A DNA stretch of 5,907 nucleotides from AC-32 sp035455445. GTDB taxonomy: Bacteria; Actinomycetota; Thermoleophilia; Gaiellales; Gaiellaceae. The translations under genes were made by a program, and so were the position numbers. Shown here one piece after another: positions 1 through 5,635 of this stretch. The notes under the pieces are model-generated. The model was given only the letters and a program-made list of their open reading frames with translations. It made no database searches and was not told the DNA's origin. How positions within the stretch are numbered: the stretch's first letter is position 1; every line of letters begins with the position of its first letter. Where the stretch lies: contig DATIFC010000060.1 of the NCBI GenBank assembly GCA_035455445.1, forward strand, positions 1 to 5,907, read 5' to 3'.

Positions 1-1
1 T

Positions 2-190
2 GGAGCCGGGCTCGGGCTCGCGATCGTGGCCGCGATCGCGAGGGCCCACGGCGGCCGCTGCGCCGCTCGCAGCTCGGACGGCGAGACGGTGTTCTCGCTG
101 TGCCTGCCGCGATTTCGGGCCGGCGAGGTCGGCCCCGATCCCGCGCTCGCCGAGACGCCGACGCCCGCGCACCTGGTCGTGCGCGGCTGA
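2..190 (+). CDS. Sensor histidine kinase, C-terminal end (partial)
   Basis: Only the last 62 codons are in the window; the gene begins upstream of the left edge and ends at TGA 188-190. The visible part opens with GAGLGLAIVAAIARAHGG, which matches the G2 glycine-rich box and following helix of the HATPase_c ATP-binding domain of two-component sensor kinases. It continues with the last strands of that domain (GGRCAARSSDGETVFSLCLP) and a roughly 25-residue Pro/Ala-rich tail. Such kinases autophosphorylate a histidine and pass the phosphate to a response regulator. The sensor part, the phospho-accepting His and the partner are not visible, so the signal is unknown. The gene is separated from the next by 154 nt containing a hairpin and a promoter, so it is probably not in the same transcription unit. 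The assignment rests on the G2 box alone; another GHKL ATPase is possible but less likely. Confidence 0.8.
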   Translation, partial: GAGLGLAIVAAIARAHGGRCAARSSDGETVFSLCLPRFRAGEVGPDPALAETPTPAHLVVRG

Positions 191-191
191 G

Positions 192-211
192 ACGCCGGCC
201 GCGGCCGGCGT
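192..211 (+). terminator. Perfect GC-rich palindrome after the kinase stop codon, possible terminator
   Basis: The 20 nt read the same on both strands: half-site ACGCCGGCCG followed by its reverse complement. They begin 2 nt after the kinase TGA. As RNA this folds into a hairpin with an 8-bp GC-rich stem and a 4-nt loop. No run of T follows, so it is not a classic intrinsic terminator. Hairpins without a U-tract are often proposed as terminators in high-GC actinobacteria. A protein-binding palindrome is the alternative. Confidence 0.4.
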
Positions 212-271
212 GCACGGGCTGGACACAGAGCACGGTGGCGTCTCGTGCGGCTGTACAACTTTCGCTCGGGT

Positions 272-292
272 GGCACCGCCCGAAGCGGTGCC
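272..292 (+). promoter_or_regulatory. Inverted repeat upstream of the operon promoter, possible operator
   Basis: GGCACCGC (272-279) and its exact reverse complement GCGGTGCC (285-292) are separated by 5 nt (CCGAA). The repeat ends 14 nt before the predicted -35 box at 307. This places it where an activator, or a repressor binding upstream of RNA polymerase, could act. The same sequence could instead fold as an 8-bp hairpin in a transcript reading through from the kinase gene, and would then serve as a terminator; no T-run follows. The symmetry is direct observation and the role is inference. Confidence 0.4.
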
Positions 293-306
293 TGCGCCGG
301 AGTCGC

Positions 307-335
307 TTGACCCGCCCGCGCCCGTCGTTTATTCA
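307..335 (+). promoter_or_regulatory. Predicted sigma70-type promoter of the operon
   Basis: TTGACC (307-312) matches five of six bases of the consensus -35 box. After exactly 17 nt comes TATTCA (330-335), a plausible -10 box. The segment 325-344 is distinctly AT-rich in an otherwise about 70% GC sequence. Transcription would start at about 341-344, immediately before the GTG at 345. It is the only convincing promoter seen in the window and would drive every downstream gene. Confidence 0.6.
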
Positions 336-344
336 TACTGAACA

Positions 345-1247
345 GTGAGCGCCACACACGACCCGCGTCCCACCGTCGGGTTGATCGGGCTCGGCAACAT
401 GGGCACGGCGGTTGCCGAGCGGCTGCTCGACGGGGGGTACGACCTTCTGGTCTACAACCGCACCCCCGCCAAGGCGGAGGCGCTCGCAGCCCGAGGCGCG
501 ACGGTCGCCGAGACGGCCGCGCGTCTGGCGGGGCGGGCGGACGTGGTGCTCACCTCGCTCACCGACGACGACGCGCTCGAGGCGGTGGCGGCCGAGGTCG
601 TCGCCGCCGCCCGGCCCGGCACTGCTCTCGTCGACCTGAGCACCGTCTCGCCCGACGCCTCGGCGCGCGTAGCCGCGCTCGCGGAGGAGGCGTCGGTGGC
701 GTACCTGCGCACGCCCGTCAGCGGCAACCCGACGGTCGTCCGAGCCGGGAACCTGAGCTTCATCGTCTCGGGCCCCCGCGAGACATTCGAACGCGTCGAG
801 CCGGTCCTGAAGGCGATCGGCCCCACGGCCAACCATGTCGGCGACGGAGAGCAGGCCCGAATCGTCAAGCTCGCGGTCAACCTCGTGATCGCGGGGCTCG
901 CGGAGCTGCTGTCCGAGGCGCTCGTGCTCGCCGAGGCCTCCGAGGTCTCTCGCCGGGACCTGCTCGAGGTGATGGCGAGCTCGGCCGCCGGGGCGCCGTT
1001 CGTCGAGTACAAGACGGAGCCGCTGCTCCGCGACGACTTCTCCGCGACGTTCACCACGGCGCTGATGGAGAAGGACATCGACCTCGTCCTCGACGCGGCG
1101 GCGCGGGCCGGCGTGGAGCTGCCGGTCGCCCGGGAGATGAAGGGCCTCCTGCGGGCGACGGCCGAGGCCGGCTATGCGGACGACGACTTCATGGCGCTCT
1201 TCCTGCGGCTGCGGAGCGCGTCCCTCGACCAGGAGGTGGTCCGGTGA
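345..1247 (+). CDS. NAD(P)-dependent beta-hydroxyacid dehydrogenase, 3-hydroxyisobutyrate dehydrogenase family
   Basis: This 300-residue cytosolic protein has the usual length of the family, which oxidises 3-hydroxyacids (3-hydroxyisobutyrate, D-glycerate, 3-hydroxypropionate) or reduces the matching semialdehydes. The N-terminal Rossmann fold shows VGLIGLGNMG at 11-20 and NRT at 38-40 after the second strand, then DLST at 97-100. The substrate loop RTPVSGNPTVVRAGNLSFIVSG spans 122-143, and the helical C-terminal domain carries the catalytic lysine K175 with N179. An arginine in the NRT turn often goes with NADP preference, but this is only a hint. Two positions depart from the commonest family pattern: SGN (126-128) for SGG, and N179-L180 for the usual NN pair. 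The exact substrate therefore cannot be named. GTG 345 is the only sensible start: TGA lies in frame at 339-341 and the Rossmann strand begins by residue 11. No Shine-Dalgarno sequence precedes it. This is the first gene of the operon. Confidence 0.9.
   Translation: MSATHDPRPTVGLIGLGNMGTAVAERLLDGGYDLLVYNRTPAKAEALAARGATVAETAARLAGRADVVLTSLTDDDALEAVAAEVVAAARPGTALVDLSTVSPDASARVAALAEEASVAYLRTPVSGNPTVVRAGNLSFIVSGPRETFERVEPVLKAIGPTANHVGDGEQARIVKLAVNLVIAGLAELLSEALVLAEASEVSRRDLLEVMASSAAGAPFVEYKTEPLLRDDFSATFTTALMEKDIDLVLDAAARAGVELPVAREMKGLLRATAEAGYADDDFMALFLRLRSASLDQEVVR
1231..1236 (+). promoter_or_regulatory. Strong Shine-Dalgarno sequence for the M24 gene
   Basis: AGGAGG lies inside the end of the dehydrogenase gene, 7 nt before GTG 1244. 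It fixes that GTG as the start of the next gene, although the GTG overlaps the preceding stop codon. It is the best ribosome-binding site in the window. Confidence 0.85.
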
Positions 1248-2608
1248 GAAGCAGGTCGGTGGGCTCGCCCGACGCGACGCGGGCGGTGGACTGGGAGCAG
1301 CGCATCGACCTCCCGCGCCTGCGGCAGGAGCGCCTGGAGCGCGCCAGGGCGGCCCTCGAGGCCTCGGACCTCGGTGCGCTGCTGCTGTTCGACCCGAACA
1401 ACATCCGGTACGTCACGAGCACGCACATCGGCGAGTGGGCGCGCGACAAGAACGCCCGCTTCACGCTGCTCAAGCGCGGCGCCGACCCGATCCTGTGGGA
1501 CTTCGGCTCGGCCGCGCGCCACCACCAGCTGTTCGCGCCGTGGCTCCCCGCGGAGAGCTTCCGCGCCGGGGTCGCGCCGATGCGCGGCGCGATGCCGGTC
1601 GAGACCGGGATCCCCGACCGGCTCGGGGACAAGATCACCCTGGAGCTGCGCGAGTCCGGCCTCCAGGACGAGCCGCTCGGGATCGACATGGCGGACCTCG
1701 TCACGATCGAGGCGCTGCAGCGCGCCGGCGTGCAGGTCGCCGACGGCTCGCGGGTCATGCTCGAGGCGCGGAAGATCAAGACGGCGGAGGAGATCGCGCT
1801 GCTCGACCAGTCCGCCGGGCTCGTGGACGCCGTCTACGACGAGATCTACCGGATGCTGCGGCCGGGCGTGTACGAGCACGAGATCGTCGCCCGCGCGCAC
1901 GAGCTGCTCTTCGAGATGGGCTCGGAGCAGGTCGAGGCCGTGAACGCGGTCTCGGGCGACCGCTGCAACCCCCACCCGCACGTCTTCTCCGACCGGCTCC
2001 TGCGTCCTGGTGACCAGGCCTTCTTCGACATCATCCACTCGTTCATGGGCTACCGGACGTGCTACTACCGCACGTTCAACGTCGGCGGGGTGAGCCACTC
2101 GCAGCTCGACGCCTACAAGCAGTGCCGCGAATGGCTGGACGCCGCGATCGCGCTCGTCCGCCCCGGCATGACAACCGACCGGATCGCCGAGGTCTGGCCG
2201 ACCGCCGAGGAGCTCGGCTTCCCGGACGAGGAGACGTGCTTCGGGCTCCAGTTCGGGCACGGGCTCGGTGTCGGGCTGTACGAGTCGCCGATGATCTCGC
2301 GCGTCCACTCCCTGCAGAACCCGGTCGAGCTCGAGGAGGGGATGGTGTTCGCGCTCGAGACGTACTGCGCGGCGACGGACGGCCGCTCCGCGGCGCGCAT
2401 CGAGGAAGAAGTGGTCGTGACGGCGACCGGCTGCGAGGTGATCACGCGCTTCCCGGCCGAGGAGCTGCTCGTCGCGGGCCGCACCTACGTGCGCGGAGCG
2501 GATCTCGTCGGCGAGGCCGCCGGCGACGCGGGAAGCGACGGCGCGCCGGGTGTCGCCGAGGCCGTCGCATCCTCGGCGGTCGTCGAGCCCACCGGCGTCC
2601 CGCGATGA
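1244..2608 (+). CDS. M24 (pita-bread fold) metallopeptidase-family enzyme, probably not a standard peptidase
   Basis: The protein has 454 residues. An N-terminal creatinase/prolidase-like domain (about 20-165) includes LLLFDPNNIRYVTS. The M24 domain (about 175-412) includes the linker EARKIKTAEEIALLDQ, NPHPHVFSDR (242-251) and FGHGLGVGLYESPMI. Of the five classic metal ligands, D262 (FFDI), H339 (GHG), E372 (ALET) and E387 (RIEEE) are present, but the second aspartate is C273 (GYRTCYYRTF, where peptidases have an Asp before TRTF). The HE pair after GHG is Y346-E347, so a second active-site His is also lost. Family relatives with altered sites include creatinase, ectoine hydrolase and the DMSP lyase DddP. 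The N-terminal FDPxNIRY segment resembles my recollection of DddP, though DddP's ligand set is not conserved here. The last ~35 residues form a low-complexity Ala/Gly/Val tail. The start is GTG 1244, which overlaps the previous stop by 4 nt. The reaction is unknown; C-N or C-S bond cleavage of a small molecule is a guess. Confidence 0.85.
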   Translation: MRSRSVGSPDATRAVDWEQRIDLPRLRQERLERARAALEASDLGALLLFDPNNIRYVTSTHIGEWARDKNARFTLLKRGADPILWDFGSAARHHQLFAPWLPAESFRAGVAPMRGAMPVETGIPDRLGDKITLELRESGLQDEPLGIDMADLVTIEALQRAGVQVADGSRVMLEARKIKTAEEIALLDQSAGLVDAVYDEIYRMLRPGVYEHEIVARAHELLFEMGSEQVEAVNAVSGDRCNPHPHVFSDRLLRPGDQAFFDIIHSFMGYRTCYYRTFNVGGVSHSQLDAYKQCREWLDAAIALVRPGMTTDRIAEVWPTAEELGFPDEETCFGLQFGHGLGVGLYESPMISRVHSLQNPVELEEGMVFALETYCAATDGRSAARIEEEVVVTATGCEVITRFPAEELLVAGRTYVRGADLVGEAAGDAGSDGAPGVAEAVASSAVVEPTGVPR

Positions 2609-3546
2609 CCGACACCGGGACGCGCGAGCTCGCGGAGGGGCTGCCGGGCTACCGGCTCGTCCGCCGCGAGGACGTCGAGCTCGTCGCCGCTCTGCCGGGC
2701 CGCTCGAGCGGCGCGACGTCCTGCCGGCTCGTGGACGGGACGCTCGGGTCAACGCACATGGCGCTCACGCTGGTCTCGCTCGTCGAGGGCCACGTCGACG
2801 AGCACCTGCACTCGTTCGAGACGAGCTTCTACGTGCTCGAAGGGGAGCCGGTGCTCTACCTGGAGGGGCGCGGCGTGAAGCTCGAGCCCGGCGCCTGCGG
2901 CGCGATCCCGGTGGGAGCCCCACATGCGTTTCGCTGCGACGGCCGCGCTCTCTGGATCGAGATGGCGGCCCCGCGGCCGCGCACCGACGGCAGCGACACG
3001 TTCTTCCTCGGGCCGGCCCCGGACGGCGAGCCGGTCGCGCTCGACGCGCGCGACCCGCGCAACCACAACCTCTTCCTGCTCACCGCCGGCGAGATGGACC
3101 TCGACCGGCTGAAGCGGGCCCAGGCGATGGGCGCGCCGACCGTGTCCGGGAGCATGGCGACCGCGGTCCTCGCCTACAGCGGGATCGCCGTGAAGATGCT
3201 CGTCGACCAGCGGCTCGACGCACAGCTCCACACGATGTTCATGGTCGACTACCAGCCGGGCGCCTGCGCCAACCCCCACGACCATCCCTTCGAGGAGTCC
3301 TACTACATGCTCGAAGGGGAGGTCGATGTCGTCGCCGACGGCGACCGGTACACGCTCCGCCCGGGCGACGTCTTCTGGACGGGAACCGGCTGCGTGCACG
3401 CGTTCTACGAGACGCAGGGACGCCCGGTGCGGTGGCTCGAGACGTCGGCGCCCGGGCCGCCGCCGCGCCACTCGTACCGGCACGAGCGCGACTGGGCCTA
3501 CCTGGCCGAGCGCCTCGCCTCCGGCGAGAAGGTCGGGGCGGCGTGA
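2605..3546 (+). CDS. Bicupin (two-domain cupin) protein, probable metal-dependent enzyme
   Basis: The 313-residue protein has two cupin beta-barrels. The first has EHLHSFETSFYVLEG (66-80) and GACGAIPVGAPHAF (96-109), giving candidate ligands H67, H69, E72 and H107. The second has PHDHPFEESYYMLEG (224-238) and GDVFWTGTGCVHAF (254-267), giving H225, H227, E231 and H265. In the standard motif the Glu sits seven residues before the closing Gly. This holds in the second cupin (E231), but the first has T73 there and E72 one position earlier. Bicupins include dioxygenases, decarboxylases, isomerases and (S)-ureidoglycine aminohydrolase. The ligand pattern here does not match the ExHxxxH arrangement of the last, and no specific enzyme is recognised. 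No signal peptide is evident, so it is likely cytosolic. ATG 2605 overlaps the M24 stop (ATGA) and no Shine-Dalgarno sequence is visible, which suggests coupled translation with M24. Confidence 0.85.
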   Translation: MTDTGTRELAEGLPGYRLVRREDVELVAALPGRSSGATSCRLVDGTLGSTHMALTLVSLVEGHVDEHLHSFETSFYVLEGEPVLYLEGRGVKLEPGACGAIPVGAPHAFRCDGRALWIEMAAPRPRTDGSDTFFLGPAPDGEPVALDARDPRNHNLFLLTAGEMDLDRLKRAQAMGAPTVSGSMATAVLAYSGIAVKMLVDQRLDAQLHTMFMVDYQPGACANPHDHPFEESYYMLEGEVDVVADGDRYTLRPGDVFWTGTGCVHAFYETQGRPVRWLETSAPGPPPRHSYRHERDWAYLAERLASGEKVGAA

Positions 3547-4523
3547 GCCAGGTCGGCGACAAGCCGACGACCGGAGCCCTCGACGACCTCGAGCTCTATA
3601 CGCGGATCTACCGCCAGATGCTCCTCATCCGGGGCTTCGAGGACCTCGTCCAGTCGCTTTTCCTCAAGGGCGAGGTCTACGGCACGACGCACCTCTACTC
3701 CGGGCAGGAAGCGGTGGCGACCGGGGTCGCGAGCCTGCTCGAGGACCGCGACCGCGTGGCGGCGACGTACCGCGGCCACGGTCACGCCCTCGCCCTCGGC
3801 GTCGACCCGCAGAGGCTGCTCGACGAGATGCTGGCGCGCGAGACGGGGATCAACGGCGGCCGCGCCGGCTCGATGAACGTCAACGCTCCCGAGGACCGGC
3901 TGATCGGCTCGTTCGGGATCGTCGGGGGCAGCATCGCCGCGGCGACGGGGGCGGCGCTGGCGCTGAAGCGGACGACGGGCGGCGTGGCGGTCGCGTACTT
4001 CGGCGACGGCGCCATGAACCAGGCCTACGTGTTCGAGTGCCTCAACTTCTGCCAGGTGCTGAAGCTGCCGCTCGTCTTCGTCTGCGAGAACAACGGCTAC
4101 GGCGAGTACACGCCCTTCCAGGCGGTGACCGCGGGCGAGATCCGCGCGCGGGCAACGGTCTTCGGCGTCCCGGCCGAGACGGTCGACGGCATGAGCGTGT
4201 GGACGGTGCGCGAGGCCGCGGCGCGTGCGCTGGCGCACGCGCGGGACGGCAACGGGCCCGCCTTCGTCGAGGCGCTCACGTACCGCTTCGTCGGGCACTC
4301 GCGCAGCGACCCCGGCGCCTACCGCCCGGAGGGCGAGCTCGACGACTGGAAGACGCGCGACCCGATCACCGTGCTCCGCGCGCAGCTCGAGGCCGATGGC
4401 GTCGATGCCGGGCGCCTGGACGACCTCGAGCGGGAGGTCGCCGAGGAGCTGCAGCAGATGCGCGAGCGCGGCCTCGCCGCTCCGTACCCGACCGAGCTCG
4501 CGACGAGCGAGTTCAAGGACTGA
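3543..4523 (+). CDS. Thiamine-diphosphate-dependent dehydrogenase E1 component, alpha subunit (acetoin/pyruvate dehydrogenase type)
   Basis: The 326-residue protein is the alpha half of an alpha2-beta2 E1. With ThDP and Mg2+, E1 decarboxylates a 2-oxoacid, or cleaves acetoin, and passes the acyl unit to lipoyl-E2. The ThDP-binding motif runs from GDG (154-156) to NN (183-184). Other family signatures are YSGQEAVATGV (52-62), TYRGHGHALALG (75-86), GSMNVN (109-114), FGIVGG (124-129) and GHSRSDPGAYR (251-261), which matches the active-site loop GHSxSDPGxYR of pyruvate dehydrogenase E1-alpha. The length of about 325 and the RGHGH and GIVGG segments resemble acetoin dehydrogenase AcoA as much as pyruvate dehydrogenase, so the substrate is left open. 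GTG 3543 overlaps the cupin stop by 4 nt (GTGA). GAGAAGG at 3526-3532 is a plausible ribosome-binding site, 10 nt upstream. The matching E2 and E1-beta genes follow directly. Confidence 0.92.
   Translation: MSQVGDKPTTGALDDLELYTRIYRQMLLIRGFEDLVQSLFLKGEVYGTTHLYSGQEAVATGVASLLEDRDRVAATYRGHGHALALGVDPQRLLDEMLARETGINGGRAGSMNVNAPEDRLIGSFGIVGGSIAAATGAALALKRTTGGVAVAYFGDGAMNQAYVFECLNFCQVLKLPLVFVCENNGYGEYTPFQAVTAGEIRARATVFGVPAETVDGMSVWTVREAAARALAHARDGNGPAFVEALTYRFVGHSRSDPGAYRPEGELDDWKTRDPITVLRAQLEADGVDAGRLDDLEREVAEELQQMRERGLAAPYPTELATSEFKD
4515..4519 (+). promoter_or_regulatory. Shine-Dalgarno sequence selecting the GTG start of E2
   Basis: AAGGA lies in the last codons of E1-alpha, 9 nt before GTG 4529. 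The in-frame ATG at 4547 has no comparable site and would cut off part of the first lipoyl strand (ELTMPRL), so the site supports the GTG start. Confidence 0.6.
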
Positions 4524-4528
4524 GACGA

Positions 4529-5635
4529 GTGGCCCGCGAGCTCACCATGCCCAGGCTCTCCGACTCGACGGCCGACGCGGTCATCATCCGCTGGCTGAAG
4601 TCCCCCGGAGACGCCTTCTCGAGAGGCGAGGCGCTGATCGAGGTCGAGACGGACAAGGCGACCGTCGTCTACGAGGCCGAGGCGGACGGAACCCTCGACT
4701 CGATCCTCGTCCCCGAGGGCGCGACCGCGTCGATCGGCGAGCCGATCGCGACGCTCGGGAACGGCGACGGCGGGAAGCCGGCCGCCACGCCCGCCCCTGC
4801 GTCCGAAGACGGAGCAGAGGCGCGGCGGCCCAACGCCACCCCGGTCGCCCGGAAGACGGCGGTCGAGCTCGGTGTCTCGCTGCACGGGATCGCCGGCACC
4901 GGCGCGGGAGGCCGGATCACGCGCGAGGACGTGGAGCGGGCAGCTGCCGGGTCGGGCACGGCGGCGCCGCAGGCTGCGCGGGGCGGGAAGGGCGAGGTCC
5001 GCGTCCTCGAGCTGACGGCCACGCAGGCGACGATCGCGCGCCGGATGATCGAGTCGGCGACGACCATCCCGACCTTCAGCGTCTCCGCGGAGATCGACAT
5101 GTCGCTGGTGACGGCCCTGCGGCGCGGCGCGCGCGAGGAGCGCGACGACGTCCCCTCGGTCAACGACTTCCTCGTGACCGCAGCCGCGCGGACGCTGCGC
5201 GAGCTGCCGCGGTTCAACGCCTCGTTCGCCGAGGGCAGGGTCGAGTGCTACTCGCGCGTCAACGTCGGGGTCGCGGTGGCTACGGACGACGCGCTGCTCG
5301 TGCCCGTGGTCTTCGACGCCGACGGCAAGTCGCTCTGGGAGGTCGCGGCCGAGACGCGGCGGCTCGCCGACGCGGCCCGGCGCCGGGCGCTTCGCCCCGA
5401 GGAGCTGCACGACGGCACCTTCACCGTCTCGAACCTCGGCATGTTCGGCGTCAGCTCGTTCACGGCGATCATCGACCCGCCCCAGGTCGCGATCCTCGCC
5501 GCGGGCGCCGTCCGCGGCGAATCGATGACCGTCACGCTCACCTGCGACCACCGGGTCGTCTACGGCGCGGACGGCGCGCGGTTCCTGTCCCGGCTCCGCG
5601 CGCTGCTCGAGCGCCCCCTCGCGCTCACCCGCTGA
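4529..5635 (+). CDS. Dihydrolipoamide acyltransferase (E2) of a 2-oxoacid/acetoin dehydrogenase complex
   Basis: The 368-residue E2 core protein carries the acyl group on a swinging lipoyl arm and transfers it to CoA. It has one lipoyl domain (about 1-78, MPRLSDST at 7-14, lipoylated K43 in ETDKATV) and a short Ala/Pro/Gly linker. A peripheral-subunit-binding domain follows (about 103-137, TPVARKTAVELGV and GTGAGGRITREDV). After a second linker comes the catalytic chloramphenicol-acetyltransferase-like domain (about 157-368), with PSVNDFLVTAAA, FTVSNLGMFGV and the active-site CDHRVVYGADGA. H341 is the catalytic histidine. The Asp of the usual DHRxxDG is Y345, a variant I recall from plastid and cyanobacterial pyruvate dehydrogenase E2. 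With a single lipoyl domain the protein is at the short end for bacterial E2s. Start GTG 4529 is preferred over ATG 4547 because of the Shine-Dalgarno site and the complete first strand. It lies 5 nt after E1-alpha and overlaps E1-beta by 1 nt. Confidence 0.92.
   Translation: MARELTMPRLSDSTADAVIIRWLKSPGDAFSRGEALIEVETDKATVVYEAEADGTLDSILVPEGATASIGEPIATLGNGDGGKPAATPAPASEDGAEARRPNATPVARKTAVELGVSLHGIAGTGAGGRITREDVERAAAGSGTAAPQAARGGKGEVRVLELTATQATIARRMIESATTIPTFSVSAEIDMSLVTALRRGAREERDDVPSVNDFLVTAAARTLRELPRFNASFAEGRVECYSRVNVGVAVATDDALLVPVVFDADGKSLWEVAAETRRLADAARRRALRPEELHDGTFTVSNLGMFGVSSFTAIIDPPQVAILAAGAVRGESMTVTLTCDHRVVYGADGARFLSRLRALLERPLALTR

Noticed and set aside
220..259. Second promoter candidate TGGACA ... 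TACAAC
   Set aside because: The boxes are 28 nt apart, too far for a sigma70 promoter.
100..348. Small ORF of 82 codons across the intergenic gap
   Set aside because: It overlaps the kinase end, the palindromes and the promoter, and its product is Arg-rich with no family resemblance.
1244..2608. Naming the M24 gene as the DMSP lyase dddP
   Set aside because: The N-terminal resemblance is suggestive, but the metal-ligand set of DddP is not conserved (Ile and Cys at ligand positions), so the name would claim more than the sequence shows.
1172..2752. Long open frame of 526 codons on the minus strand
   Set aside because: It lies opposite the M24 gene and the start of the cupin gene, and its product is Arg/Asp/Val/Leu-rich with no recognisable domain. 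Long antisense frames arise from G/C-biased third codon positions.
2550..3542. Upstream extension of the E1-alpha frame
   Set aside because: This stretch is the Arg/Pro-rich shadow of the cupin gene. The E1-alpha homology begins after GTG 3543.
3543..4523. Naming the complex as acetoin dehydrogenase (acoA and partners)
   Set aside because: E1-alpha has features of both acetoin and pyruvate types, and no acetoin-specific regulator or marker gene is in the window.
3326..4528. Upstream extension of the E2 frame
   Set aside because: This is the out-of-frame shadow of cupin and E1-alpha. The lipoyl domain starts right after GTG 4529, which has its own Shine-Dalgarno sequence.
4319..5551. Open frame of 410 codons on the minus strand
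   Set aside because: It is antisense to E1-alpha/E2, has a low-complexity Arg-rich translation and no motif, while the + strand genes there are clearly conserved families.
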